From CAYSRM01 sp964475205 (GTDB taxonomy: Bacteria > Verrucomicrobiota > Kiritimatiellia > UBA8416 > CAYSRM01), in NCBI GenBank assembly GCA_964475205.1, contig CAYYVQ010000009.1, forward strand, positions 10,634 through 74,633: DNA of 64,000 nt. The letters are read 5' to 3'. The stretch's first letter is position 1. Each line of letters opens with the position of its first letter. This document shows positions 1 to 9,398 of the stretch, in pieces. The notes beneath the pieces are model-generated. The model did no database searches, had not been told where the DNA came from, and was given only the letters and a program-made list of their open reading frames with translations. A program made the translations under genes and the position numbers.

Positions 1-1964
1 GCAAATAAAAGATAAGGCCACAGCTTTATGCCCGTACGCAAAGCATGAATTTTCTTGCCGCCTTCAACCGTAATAGTGCCCATCTGTTCAACCTGCTGCG
101 GGGACATGCTCCGAAGGTCAGATTCCACTACCGGGAAATTAAACAGACTATACCCAAGCTCAGCGTCTTTATGCTTCCATGTATACAGGCCGGGCGACTT
201 TATAGGACTGGAAATAAAATGCGCCCCCGCCCCCTGAACCTGCGCCTCGAACTCAACAGCCCGGCCGTTGCGATCAACAAGCGATACATCCCGGGCCGGT
301 ATCTGCTGATCTACACCGAACGCCGCCATCTGCCCGGGAACGTATTCAATGTCAATAGAACCCGCCGGCATGGTTGCGCGGGACTGAAGAATCATTTCCC
401 CGAGCAGGATCACGTACTCCGCGTGATTCTGCCAGTCGCTCTTCCCCTCTCCCAGCGGCAGGTTCCAGAAATAGGCAGTCCCCATGTCCTTCAGTTCCAC
501 AAGCGCCGGAACCCCGTCCTCGTACTCCAGCAGAACCCGCCCCACGGGGAAATCCGCCCGGCTGCAATTGAATCGCGCGGAAAACTCGCCGGCGGCCGGA
601 TCGCCGAATTGACCGCCCGCAAATATGCCGAACACATCCGCGTCTCTTTCGGCTACCCGCACGCCCATGGGACCGGAAAGCTCCTCCCACCTGAACGTCC
701 CGCCTTCATTGGAACCGCCGAATGAAGAAACAAAATCAAAGCCCGCCCGCCCTGCTTCCGGCGACGGCATCCAGAAAACCGTAACCCCGCTCTGCACCAA
801 CTTCCGGACAGATCCGGGGTTGCCCCCTTTCCAGGCGCCAAGCATGAGAACATCAAATTCACTTCCGGCGCCTATCGAATCTGCGGAAATGCCCTCTTCC
901 GTGATCCAGCCCATCGACCGCACTGCTTTGCGCCACATCTCCGCAGTCGAACCCGAGTCCTTCTGTATGGCGGCCCTGAGCTTGTCGCGGACATATACCG
1001 ACTTCAAACGATGATCATCCCCTGGAAAATCATCTTCCTCTATGGATGCGGAAAAAGGCATCGTGCCTTCCTCCGAAAAAACATGCTTGAATGCCGCGAC
1101 CGATTTTCCGAAAGGCGGCACAACCACCGATTGCGACTTTCTGGTTTCGCCTGCCGTCAAAAACACTTTCTTATGCTCTGGACTGTCCGAAAAATTCTTC
1201 ACCTCGCAGTAAATCGTCACCTCTTCGTCCCTGAGCGGATTGACAGGTTCGGTCTCTATGGAAGTCAGCGCCGTATTGGCAGCCTCTTCCCTGCCAACCC
1301 TGACATTCACCAGCTCTATCCCCGGTGGAACACTGAGCGCCGCATTCTCCCAGTCGCTTCGCTGAAAATCGGATATAACACAAATCTCGTTCTTTCCGCC
1401 TTTGCCGTCCAGCATCTCCACCGCCAAATCCAGCGCTTTCTCGGAATTGCCTGCTTCATAAGTTGCCGTCGCTTTCCTGAGCTCATCTTTTAAGTAGCCG
1501 AAATTAACAGCCATTTCCGGGAACGCGGCTCTTGCAGAAGAGGCCATCCAGATAATGTTTGCCGTATCCCGTGCGGACAGGTCCGAAAGAATCCCTGACG
1601 CCTCCGCACAGGCGGACGCCAGCCGGGTCTGGGCGCCCTCGACACAACCCATGGAGGCTGAAGTATCGACAATCAGAACAACATTGCGCCTGACATTACC
1701 CCCGGCAAGCCTTTGGCTGGAAAAAAATACCGGCCGCAGAAAAAGGAATATCACGGCCCCAAAGATCAGGGTTCTGAGAATCAGCAGCAGTATGTCCTGA
1801 GGCCGTTTGACCCGCATCGTCTTGCGCAATATCCGCGCAATGAATTCAACCGAGCTGAAACGGTACACCGGCGGCCTGGTCCTGGCAAAAAGATGTATCA
1901 GCAGAGGGACCGCCGCAAGACCAATAAGCGGAACCAACACAGCATTTATGAAAGTCAGACTCAT
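1..1964 (-). CDS. BatA-like VWA membrane protein, cut by the left edge
   Basis: Reverse-strand frame stays open from an ATG at 1964 to the window edge (about 654 codons). The N-terminus has two hydrophobic helices (about residues 5-25 and 57-80) in the BatA arrangement, followed by a von Willebrand A domain whose metal site reads DTSAS at residues 100-104. The last visible residues, GIKLWPYLLF, look like the start of a C-terminal membrane helix, so little is missing. The start codon overlaps the stop of the upstream DUF58 gene in an ATGA, implying translational coupling. In known MoxR/Bat modules such proteins are inner-membrane VWA partners of the MoxR ATPase. Role here: probable membrane partner in an envelope-stress or assembly module; substrate unknown. 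Confidence 0.85.
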   Translation of the reverse strand, partial: MSLTFINAVLVPLIGLAAVPLLIHLFARTRPPVYRFSSVEFIARILRKTMRVKRPQDILLLILRTLIFGAVIFLFLRPVFFSSQRLAGGNVRRNVVLIVDTSASMGCVEGAQTRLASACAEASGILSDLSARDTANIIWMASSARAAFPEMAVNFGYLKDELRKATATYEAGNSEKALDLAVEMLDGKGGKNEICVISDFQRSDWENAALSVPPGIELVNVRVGREEAANTALTSIETEPVNPLRDEEVTIYCEVKNFSDSPEHKKVFLTAGETRKSQSVVVPPFGKSVAAFKHVFSEEGTMPFSASIEEDDFPGDDHRLKSVYVRDKLRAAIQKDSGSTAEMWRKAVRSMGWITEEGISADSIGAGSEFDVLMLGAWKGGNPGSVRKLVQSGVTVFWMPSPEAGRAGFDFVSSFGGSNEGGTFRWEELSGPMGVRVAERDADVFGIFAGGQFGDPAAGEFSARFNCSRADFPVGRVLLEYEDGVPALVELKDMGTAYFWNLPLGEGKSDWQNHAEYVILLGEMILQSRATMPAGSIDIEYVPGQMAAFGVDQQIPARDVSLVDRNGRAVEFEAQVQGAGAHFISSPIKSPGLYTWKHKDAELGYSLFNFPVVESDLRSMSPQQVEQMGTITVEGGKKIHALRTGIKLWPYLLF

Positions 1965-2836
1965 CGTGCAAGGCTGTCGAAAAGTTTAAAGTAATGCGAA
2001 TCTGTCCTCGCCATGACATACTCGATATTGCGCCGCGCAGCAAGCTGCCTGAGCCCGCTCATGTGCGTCTGCATGGCCTCGCGGTACGCGCGCTTCAGAT
2101 TGTCCGTATGCGATACTATTCGCCGCCGCGTCTCCATATCCAGGAAAGCCACCAGACCCTTGCTCTCAAGTTCAATCTCCTCCGGAGTGAGAATATGAAA
2201 AAGGTGTATCCGGAACCCCCTGTGAATGTACGGCGAAAGCGCGGCGAATATCTCCGCCGGATCATCGAAAAAGTCCGATATCACCACCAGCGTCCCCCGG
2301 CGGCGCAAAAGCGGAAAAGACCTCCTTAAAGCCTCGGCCACGGAAGTCATGCCCCCGGCATAGTTCTCTTCCAGGGTATGCATCAGGTTCTGAAGATGCC
2401 TGTTGGTGCTTCCCGGTGGAAAAAACTTGCGAATCCCTTCGTCAAAGACCTGCAGGGAAACCCGGTCCGAATTCCGCACCACCAGGTAACAGAGAGCCGC
2501 CGTGAAAAATGACGCGTACTCCAGCTTGGTAAGCTTCTTTCCGAAGTCCATTGACGCGCTGCTGTCGAGAAAAATATGGCACTCCATGTTCGTCTCGTGC
2601 TCATAGGTTCTCAGGTAATACCGATCGGTCCGACCGTAAACGCGCCAGTCAATCAAGGCCGGATCGTCGCCGGGAACATATTCCCTGTAATCCCTGAATT
2701 CTATCGATGACCCGCGCGAGCGCGACCGGTGCTTGCCGGACAGGTACCCTTCAACAAGGGCCTTGGGAGCAAACTCATAGCTGTGAAGCTTCCTTATGTC
2801 TTCCGGTTTTAAATATTTGAACTTTGATTCCGCCAT
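1961..2836 (-). CDS. DUF58 domain protein of MoxR module
   Basis: 291 residues. The DUF58 signature is at residues 46-70 (EFRDYREYVPGDD, then IDW), followed by a VWA-like strand and metal-site-like DSSAS at 91-95. No signal peptide or clear membrane helix, so probably cytoplasmic. A ribosome site AGGTGA sits five bases before the ATG. It lies between MoxR (58-base gap) and the BatA-like gene (4-base ATGA overlap), the usual MoxR-DUF58-VWA order. DUF58 proteins are thought to pass substrates or bind VWA partners in MoxR systems; exact role unknown. A second paralogue is at 27594-28478. Confidence 0.9.
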   Translation of the reverse strand: MAESKFKYLKPEDIRKLHSYEFAPKALVEGYLSGKHRSRSRGSSIEFRDYREYVPGDDPALIDWRVYGRTDRYYLRTYEHETNMECHIFLDSSASMDFGKKLTKLEYASFFTAALCYLVVRNSDRVSLQVFDEGIRKFFPPGSTNRHLQNLMHTLEENYAGGMTSVAEALRRSFPLLRRRGTLVVISDFFDDPAEIFAALSPYIHRGFRIHLFHILTPEEIELESKGLVAFLDMETRRRIVSHTDNLKRAYREAMQTHMSGLRQLAARRNIEYVMARTDSHYFKLFDSLAR

Positions 2837-2894
2837 TGGTCACCTGGATTTGCGCCGAATTTGAACTGTTCAATAATTCAGCCCGAATTCACCT

Positions 2895-3878
2895 TCAGGT
2901 TATGCTCAACAGATGTTCCACTATCTGCTCTACAGAAATCCCCTCGCCGGTCGCGTTGTAATTGGGTATCACCCTGTGCCGCAACACCGGCTTGGCAATG
3001 TCCTGCACCTCTTCAACCGAGGCCGCCGGATTGCCCCTGAGCAGAGCGAGAGCCTTGGCCGCGCGGGTCAGATTCTGCGAACCCCGCGGACCGGCGCCCC
3101 ATTCCACATACTGCTTTATGTAATCGTCGGCATCCTCAGAGGTCGGCCGCGACGCGGAAGTCAGCTTCAGTATATAATCAAGCACATGCTCGGGCATCGG
3201 CACGTCAAGCGCCGCATCCTGAAGCTTCAACACGTCTTCCTTCTCCAGCGCCTGTCCGGCCTCAGGAGTCTCCCTGCCGGTAGTCTGAAGGACAATTTCC
3301 TTCTCCTCGCTCTTGTCCGGATAGTCTATGAGAAGATTGAAGAAGAAACGATCAAGCTGAGCCTCCGGCAAAGGATACGTGCCCTCGTGCTCGATCGGAT
3401 TCTGAGTAGCATAAACCACAAAAGGTTCAGAGAGCGTCATCGTCTTGCCTGCCACTGTGACCTGCTTCTCCTGCATGGCCTCAAGGAGAGCTGCCTGGGT
3501 CTTGGGAGGAGTCCTGTTAATCTCGTCTGCAAGAATCAGGTTGGCAAAAATCGGCCCGGCTGCAAATTCAAACTTCCGGCGCCCGCCCGAATCGTCCTGC
3601 AGAATCTCACTGCCTATGATATCCATGGGCATAAGGTCCGGGGTAAACTGGATCCTGTGGAACGTAAGCCCGAGAATCCTGCCCACAGTGCTGACAAGCA
3701 GCGTCTTCGCCAGCCCAGGCACGCCCACAATCAGACAGTGGCCCCTGCAAAGCAGCGCTATAAGCATCTGCTCGACAATTTTATCCTGGCCAACAATGAC
3801 CTTTGCAATGCCATCGCGCATTTTTTGCGCGCTTGCCTGGACTTCTTTCCACAGTTCCTCCCCTTGCTGTTGACTCAT
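2895..3878 (-). CDS. MoxR family AAA+ ATPase (left module)
   Basis: 327 residues, a normal MoxR length. Walker A GVPGLAKT is at about 52-59 and Walker B LILADEIN at about 114-121, followed by the MoxR-typical NRTPPKTQA and the sensor-like YATQNPIEHEGTYPLPEAQ. GGAGG precedes the ATG by six bases. MoxR ATPases act as chaperones that mature or activate partner complexes, often with VWA proteins. The neighbours on the same strand are an upstream 963-aa exported protein and downstream DUF58 and BatA-like genes. A paralogue at 26583-27581 shares the same motifs. Confidence 0.95.
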   Translation of the reverse strand: MSQQQGEELWKEVQASAQKMRDGIAKVIVGQDKIVEQMLIALLCRGHCLIVGVPGLAKTLLVSTVGRILGLTFHRIQFTPDLMPMDIIGSEILQDDSGGRRKFEFAAGPIFANLILADEINRTPPKTQAALLEAMQEKQVTVAGKTMTLSEPFVVYATQNPIEHEGTYPLPEAQLDRFFFNLLIDYPDKSEEKEIVLQTTGRETPEAGQALEKEDVLKLQDAALDVPMPEHVLDYILKLTSASRPTSEDADDYIKQYVEWGAGPRGSQNLTRAAKALALLRGNPAASVEEVQDIAKPVLRHRVIPNYNATGEGISVEQIVEHLLSIT

Positions 3879-3919
3879 GTCAGCCTCCGTTCCGCCTTTG
3901 GCGTTCAGTTGGAATTGAT

Positions 3920-6811
3920 CTATTCCTCTTCATCTTTCTCAGCTTCTGCCTTTATCGAGGGCCGGGCAACGAAATAGACGCTTGCATTCGCGCAGACGTT
4001 GCCGCTTTCCCCTTTGCAAAACTTCTCAGCCATGTCCCAGAACTCTTTCCTTGATTCCTCCTTCCGGGCATCCAGTTCCCCCGTAACCTCATCCATCATC
4101 CCGGACATCAACTCGTCGGTCGTACTTTCCGGAGCCTTCTCTTCTTCTTCTCCGGACGTTTTGCCCTCGACCTCCCACTCGGCTGAAGCATGCATCCGGT
4201 GCGCTGAAATCGTCCCGGTTACCTTGGCACTCCGATCCTTGGCATGACTCCGGTACCGGGTCATATTCTTGTACTGGCTTGAGTTCCGGTCCACTTCAAC
4301 CATGCGCAGCGAGACGCCCTTTACTGCAGGTCTCCGCCACAACATGCAATTGACCATGCGCTCTTCACCGGCCATCTTCCGGGCGAAATCCAACAGGTCT
4401 TTCATTATTTCGGTGTCTATCATTTTGCCTTTATGAGACTTGAAACGATCAGCGCCGCCTACTTCACCCAAATCAACTTCGTTAATGGTATGCGTGAGCG
4501 GCAAGAGCTTCTTATTGAGCTTGTCGCTTTCCTCCGATTCACTGCACATCTCCGCGAGCGCAAGCTTCTCGTCAAGGCTCAACTCGCCGATTAACCCGCC
4601 GGGATCCGATGAGCTGAGAATCCTCTTTGTAAGAACCTTCCTGTCCTCCTCCGACACATTATCGGCGGAAGGAAATTGCGGAAGCTCGTCCCCCGACTTT
4701 CCTTCAAGCCTTGCCTTGCCCCTTGCAACAAGAATTGCGTAAACCTCTTCGCCAAGCGCGTGCATCACAGAATATCTTCTCTGGTAATTCTCCCCGTAAA
4801 GTCCTTCCACTGCCTGAGCTGCGCTCTCCGCAACCGTGCGTGAAACTTGCCAGCCACTGCCGGGGACTTTGCTCTGATCGTTGAGCAGCTTCTTCCATTG
4901 CTCACTGTGTTTCTCAATCTCCATCTCCGTTTTTTTCGGCCTCGGTCCGTACATACCCAAACCGCCCGAAGACATCTTCAGGTGCGGCACTTGTGATGCC
5001 AGCGAGAGAAGCTCGCTTTTCAATTCACCATCCCCGGCCTTAAGCGCGGCGTCAAGAGTCAGGCCTAGCGCCTCATCGCCCTCTTTCTGTCCCAGTTTCT
5101 GCCGCAATTGAACGCTTACATCGGACATGGTGGAATCGCCTGAAAGCAGCGACGCCAGCAACTCGTCTGCGGGCTTGGCAGAAACCAGTTTTCTAAGCTG
5201 CTCTATGGTCTGCTCTACCTGCTTCTTCGTGTCGTCCGATTTATACATCTGGTTGTTCTCGTCGGACGCCATTGACTTTTTCAGCGCTGCCTCATACTTG
5301 TCGACAAAGGCGGCGGCCTTTTTTCCCCGGACCATCACGTACTGCCTGACCATATGCGTGTTCATCATCGGACGTTCAACATCCAGCAGGTATTTTTCCA
5401 CACCGGCCATGTCCTCTTCTTTGCCCTTTGCTAGCACGAACCCAATAGCAAGCTGCTTCTGCTGCCTGTTGCCGTCCTTTAGATACAACCTTGCCAGCTC
5501 AATGCGCGATTTATCCTTGTTCTCTTCGTACCAGGCCTCCATGTCACTATGTAATTCGTTCTTTGTCATATTGCCCGACGAATATTGCTCGGCCCCGATC
5601 CTGAGCGGCTTGAGCAGTAAAAAAGCAATGTCAGACCTTGCTGCAGGCCGGTTCATGTTGTTGTACATGTTCAAGATCTGCTCCTCAGTCAATTGCCCGG
5701 CATCGGAAGAGTAACTATGATAAGAATGCCTCAAACCGAGACTGCTGAGGTCGAGTTGCGTCAGGTAGTCGTCCTTAAGCATGGCCAGGAGCAACGGAAT
5801 CGACTTGATCCCTCTGCCAACTATGCGCTGCAGGGGGTTATCTTCCTCTTCGTCACCGGTTTCAGCCGGATCTGCCAGTATCCAGAGCGCGCCACGACGG
5901 CGCGTGCCGGGAATCCCCTTTTCCGCAGTAACAAGTTCCTGCGCCAGCTTGCGATCGTCTTCGGAAAGAGCCTCATCATCTAAAGGCGGAATCCCCTCCT
6001 TTTCAATCCTCGCGTTCACCTCTTCTATGAGCCTTTTCACGGCAGGAGCTTTCCGCCAGCCGGACTTGAAACGCGCCAGCAGCGCTTTCATGTCTTTGTG
6101 GTACTGCTTCCAGTCCCTTTCCCGCCGGAAATCCCCGTACACCTCTTCGTACTTGCCGTCGGCAAGCTTGTTCAGGCCCTTCATAATCACGCTGTGCGGA
6201 TCTTCGGAGATCGAAAAAAGCCCGCCAACTATCTGGTTGGCTTCATTCGTGTAGCCTTTGCTGTGAAAATGAGCAGCACTAAGAAAGATCTCTCCTGAAA
6301 CGTCTGAATGCTGGATCCAGCTTCGACTCGAGGACTTTTCTGATTCCTTTTCAAGCCCTTTCAAAATTGCTTCGATATCCTTCTTAAGATCAGCCTTCTT
6401 CCAGTTTCCGCCGATACGGTGATCGAACGGGTCCCATCCGCCTCTTATTATGTCTGAACCGGATTCCCCGGCTTCCTTTTTCCTCATTTCCATGAGTTTC
6501 TGCCTGTCATAAACCTTCGCGGCACGAACCTGGTTCACGACAGCCTTCGCCCAGCCGTTAGTTTTATCTTCCTCAAGCAGCCAGGCATTGCCCCCGGTCT
6601 TGAACCGATGCCTCATGGTTCCGGATGACTGAAATCCGGCGCCATACGCCGACAGGTTCACATACTCCGCGCCGGACACGTCCGGCAGTCCAAGCTGGTA
6701 AAACTTCTTGAAGCCCCTGCTGTAATCTTTCTGGGCGTGAGAAAAGGCAGCGACGGAGAGCAACACCAGAACCGAAACGCTAAACAACTGGATCTTCTGC
6801 ACTCTTTTCAT
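3920..6811 (-). CDS. 963-aa exported protein of unknown function
   Basis: The N-terminus is a signal peptide: MKR, a hydrophobic stretch to about residue 23, and a likely cleavage after SHA (residue 26). The mature part is long, mostly helical and rich in Lys and Glu, with no family I recognise. Helical-repeat-like stretches (for example around the GIKSIPLLLAMLKDD segment, about residues 330-350) hint at a HEAT-like scaffold, which is inference. The C-terminus is acidic (KAEAEKDEEE). GGGGGAAG precedes the ATG. It lies 31 bases after the lipoprotein gene and 41 bases before moxR, so it is probably in one operon and probably a periplasmic or surface client or partner of the MoxR module. Confidence 0.8.
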   Translation of the reverse strand: MKRVQKIQLFSVSVLVLLSVAAFSHAQKDYSRGFKKFYQLGLPDVSGAEYVNLSAYGAGFQSSGTMRHRFKTGGNAWLLEEDKTNGWAKAVVNQVRAAKVYDRQKLMEMRKKEAGESGSDIIRGGWDPFDHRIGGNWKKADLKKDIEAILKGLEKESEKSSSRSWIQHSDVSGEIFLSAAHFHSKGYTNEANQIVGGLFSISEDPHSVIMKGLNKLADGKYEEVYGDFRRERDWKQYHKDMKALLARFKSGWRKAPAVKRLIEEVNARIEKEGIPPLDDEALSEDDRKLAQELVTAEKGIPGTRRRGALWILADPAETGDEEEDNPLQRIVGRGIKSIPLLLAMLKDDYLTQLDLSSLGLRHSYHSYSSDAGQLTEEQILNMYNNMNRPAARSDIAFLLLKPLRIGAEQYSSGNMTKNELHSDMEAWYEENKDKSRIELARLYLKDGNRQQKQLAIGFVLAKGKEEDMAGVEKYLLDVERPMMNTHMVRQYVMVRGKKAAAFVDKYEAALKKSMASDENNQMYKSDDTKKQVEQTIEQLRKLVSAKPADELLASLLSGDSTMSDVSVQLRQKLGQKEGDEALGLTLDAALKAGDGELKSELLSLASQVPHLKMSSGGLGMYGPRPKKTEMEIEKHSEQWKKLLNDQSKVPGSGWQVSRTVAESAAQAVEGLYGENYQRRYSVMHALGEEVYAILVARGKARLEGKSGDELPQFPSADNVSEEDRKVLTKRILSSSDPGGLIGELSLDEKLALAEMCSESEESDKLNKKLLPLTHTINEVDLGEVGGADRFKSHKGKMIDTEIMKDLLDFARKMAGEERMVNCMLWRRPAVKGVSLRMVEVDRNSSQYKNMTRYRSHAKDRSAKVTGTISAHRMHASAEWEVEGKTSGEEEEKAPESTTDELMSGMMDEVTGELDARKEESRKEFWDMAEKFCKGESGNVCANASVYFVARPSIKAEAEKDEEE

Positions 6812-6842
6812 GTCAACTTCCCCCGGATTTAATTGGCAGTAT

Positions 6843-7826
6843 TTACTCGAAAGTTATCTTGACCTTCTCACTGGTCTCGACCTTGACACCCGGCACATTG
6901 GTGGCCGAAGCAAAGAATTCCGCGGGCGAGCCGCCCCCCATGCCAAAGGGAGACATCATGTCGTCTTCATCAAGGCGCTTAACGAGTTTGTCCATCTTGA
7001 GTTCAAGCAGTATAAATCGATTGTCCTTCTCGGGATGAGGATGGTTGGCGTCTGACTTCACCTTTTTGCCGACAACTTCGACTGATAGCGACATCTCCAT
7101 GTCCTTGAACATGGCCTTTGCCATCTCTCCCGGGGTTTCGTTGCCGGTGAATCCGTAGGGGTTGCCCGCGGCCATCATCATGTCCCTGTACTGTTGCATA
7201 GCCGCGGTTTCTTCCGGCGATGAAACACGCTTTTCCTTGTCGTCTTTCTTGCCCAGGTCCAGCGGCTCCACATCCGGATAATCCGGCAATACAACCTCGA
7301 GCTTATTCGGAGAGCCTTTCTTGAATGCGAATTCAAATGCATCCTCCTCCTTCTCCGCAACCTGCGCGTGTGCTCCCGGCCCCATTGAAGGCTCTATATT
7401 CGCGCCCATATTGTCCATGTTGATAAATACGTCATTGATATCCTCAAAAGAATATATGGTCACCGATCCCCTGGCGCCGTCTTTGTCCACCCTCTTGGCT
7501 TTAACAAACTTTACCGCGGAACCGAACATTCCCGCCGCCGCCTCCAGCGCATCTTCGTTGTAAAACGGGTCTTCAGGCATCTCCATGTGCATCCCTGCCA
7601 TTCCGCCTGCTTCCATCTGCTTTCTCATCTCCGCCATCTGCGCCTCATACATTGCCACAGCGCCCTTTGAAAAAACAGCGCTGGCAAGAATATAGCCCGA
7701 CCCGTCGTTCTTGACTCTAACAACGGTCTTGGCCTTGATGCAGCCCGCGAATAGAAGGGCGAACCCAACAAGTAAGCTCACCTGTAACGCCAGGCAGACG
7801 GGTTTCTTGGATAGAACTCGTATCAT
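6843..7826 (-). CDS. Lipoprotein, first gene of left MoxR operon
   Basis: 327 residues with a type II signal peptide: hydrophobic core and lipobox LFAGC, with the lipidated Cys at residue 29. The mature protein has a Met/Gly-rich stretch (about residues 63-85), acidic segments and a short basic stretch, KKDDKEKR. Family not recognised. The start is well supported by GAAAGGAGATATAA directly before the ATG, one of the best ribosome sites in the window. It is the promoter-proximal gene of a run of five minus-strand genes ending in the BatA-like VWA protein. Probably periplasmic or outer-membrane anchored; function unknown. Confidence 0.8.
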   Translation of the reverse strand: MIRVLSKKPVCLALQVSLLVGFALLFAGCIKAKTVVRVKNDGSGYILASAVFSKGAVAMYEAQMAEMRKQMEAGGMAGMHMEMPEDPFYNEDALEAAAGMFGSAVKFVKAKRVDKDGARGSVTIYSFEDINDVFINMDNMGANIEPSMGPGAHAQVAEKEEDAFEFAFKKGSPNKLEVVLPDYPDVEPLDLGKKDDKEKRVSSPEETAAMQQYRDMMMAAGNPYGFTGNETPGEMAKAMFKDMEMSLSVEVVGKKVKSDANHPHPEKDNRFILLELKMDKLVKRLDEDDMMSPFGMGGGSPAEFFASATNVPGVKVETSEKVKITFE

Positions 7827-8590
7827 TTATATCTCCTTTCATAACTGCTGATGGATAGACTAGTGAACAAAAAGATTCCGGACGCAAAGATGGTCAAGAA
7901 AGATCTGTTAATGAATGGGTATACACTCCCGGCGTGTGCCACGCAGAATGAACCGGCAATTATGTTTTTGCAGCCAGACACTTGAGACTTTCCTTTCAGC
8001 ATCCCCGAGCAGATAGCAAGTCGTATAGCACCCGGTAAAAGTTACAGAAAACCCACAACCCGGTCAAAGGATTTATCCGCAATTCGAATTTTGGTTGCTT
8101 GCCACTACGATGTTGCAGCCACGCGCGAGTAGGCCCGGCATGCCCCGCCTGCGGCGTGGCAGGTCCCGAATTGGTAAAACCCGCGCTACTTGTATATCAG
8201 TAGCACGAAGGCGTCTGCTTACTTGACCGGCTCCTACTGTTGCGTTGGCTAATGGCTGTCAGGAGGCCGTACAAGCTGATTTCGGGGTCGAATGTGGCCT
8301 GTAAGGTGCACCGTTTCTTTGACTGACCATAGATTCCGGGAACCTTTAACCTGCAAATACTCAAATCTGCTCCGGTTGAATGTTGCCTGTGCAGCTTTCT
8401 CCACAAACTGACGATCAGACCTAATAAGTAACAATTAGGCATTGCTTTTGTGGGCTGGTTTTGGGAGAGCAAAATAGGGGACACCACATATCCTCACACG
8501 ACCAATCCACCGAAATCGTCTCTTCCTTGCTTTTTCCCCGGCCCATGTTGTATTAACGAAATGAAGTTGTGTAATAGTATTGTTATGCTC
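7827..8590. other. Gene-poor intergenic region
   Basis: About 760 bases between the divergent lipoprotein and DUF4160 genes. No open frame here resembles a protein I know; frames of 60-96 codons exist but lack ribosome sites and recognisable motifs. A near-perfect hairpin occurs at about 8139-8159 (tgccccgcc, three-base loop, ggcgtggca), followed by attggtaaaac, a string also found inside the MITE near 22445. It is probably decayed repeat or mobile material. Confidence 0.5.
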
Positions 8591-8619
8591 TTGAAATATG
8601 CAAGCCGGACGAGCATTAT
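8591..8619 (+). promoter_or_regulatory. Possible sigma70 promoter for DUF4160-DUF2442
   Basis: TTGAAA at 8591-8596, a 17-base spacer, then CATTAT at 8614-8619. The ATG follows seven bases later with no Shine-Dalgarno, so the transcript would be leaderless or nearly so. Match is moderate; not tested. Confidence 0.35.
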
Positions 8620-8625
8620 ATCTGT

Positions 8626-8883
8626 ATGCCTGAGTTATCCAGATTTTTGGGGATTGTGATCGGTATTTTCCCTCGTGAACATGCGCCACCGCATTTTCAC
8701 GCGGTGTATGGTGAATACCAGATCACAGTCGAGATACAGAGCGGGATCGTTCATGGGGATTTTCCCAAGCGGGCGTTGCGTCACGTTTTGGAGTGGCTCG
8801 ATCTGCATCAGACCGAACTTCTTGAGGACTGGGAGCTGATTCAGGCAGGGCAACCCGCAAACAAGATCGCACCATTGGAGTAG
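8626..8883 (+). CDS. DUF4160 family protein
   Basis: 85 residues with the DUF4160 hallmarks: the N-terminal MPELSRFLGIVIGIF, then EHAPPHFHA (about residues 18-26) and a central helix ending EWLDLHQTELLEDW. Small and cytoplasmic. It is followed four bases after its stop by a DUF2442 gene, the common pairing for this family, often annotated as a toxin-antitoxin-like pair, although activity is not well established. No ribosome site is visible before the ATG. It sits alone in a gene-poor, repeat-rich region, which fits a mobile accessory cassette. Confidence 0.85.
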   Translation: MPELSRFLGIVIGIFPREHAPPHFHAVYGEYQITVEIQSGIVHGDFPKRALRHVLEWLDLHQTELLEDWELIQAGQPANKIAPLE

Positions 8884-8887
8884 GACT

Positions 8888-9133
8888 ATGATACCGAAAG
8901 TAATAGAAGCTGAATACGAACACGATTTCACTGTTCACGTCCGCTTTGCGGACGGAACTGAGGGTGATGTGGATCTGAAGGATGAACTCCACGGCGAGAT
9001 TTTCGAGCCCCTCAAAGATCCTGCCGTCTTCAGAACAGTCTCCGTTCATCCAGAATTCCATACACTCTGTTGGCCGAACGGAGCCGATCTCGCTCCCGAA
9101 TTCCTGTACGACAAAATACAGATTCCAGCATAA
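8888..9133 (+). CDS. DUF2442 family protein
   Basis: 81 residues with the DUF2442 pattern: an N-terminal beta strand pair (FTVHVRFADGTEGDVDL), a central KDPAVF segment and the C-terminal CWPNGADLAPEFLYD. The start is supported by GAGTAGG overlapping the upstream DUF4160 stop. The two genes are translationally close and probably act together. In related pairs DUF2442 proteins are proposed antitoxin-like partners; that role is by family association only. Confidence 0.85.
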   Translation: MIPKVIEAEYEHDFTVHVRFADGTEGDVDLKDELHGEIFEPLKDPAVFRTVSVHPEFHTLCWPNGADLAPEFLYDKIQIPA

Positions 9134-9269
9134 CCAAGCGGTGTCTTGCGGCTCAGCCGCAGCAAAGCTTTGCTTGTAAATCTTTTACGGCAGATTAAGG
9201 GCCTTATGCCACGTTTAGCGGCTGATTCCCGGGCCCAAAACTAGAAATCTTCCGGCTAAGCCGCCATAA

Positions 9270-9398
9270 GTGGATGGAACAGAAAAAATATCAGACGATG
9301 AATTGCAGACGCTGGTCGCAAAGGCAAGAGACGGCGACGAGAATGCGCTGGCGAAGCTATGCGAGGCTTATTATCGCAAGGTTTTGAAGTACATGTAA
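9270..9398 (+). pseudogene. Truncated ECF sigma factor remnant
   Basis: A GTG-initiated frame of 42 codons encodes the start of an ECF-type sigma-70 region 2: DDELQTLVAKARDGDENALA followed by LCEAYYRKVLKYM, then a TAA. The pattern (acidic start, ARDGDxxAxxxLxxxYxxxVxxY) is typical of the first helices of region 2. Nothing downstream in any frame continues region 2 or region 4, so the gene is broken or a fragment. The neighbouring DNA contains short palindromes (for example tgcggctcagccgca at about 9155). Confidence 0.6.

Noticed and set aside
45..725. 226-codon plus-strand open frame at the left edge
   Set aside because: Antisense to the BatA-like VWA gene, which has clear membrane helices and a MIDAS motif.
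8197..8487. 96-codon minus-strand open frame in the gene-poor region
   Set aside because: No known motif, no ribosome site, and overlapping frames of similar length; cannot be supported as a gene.
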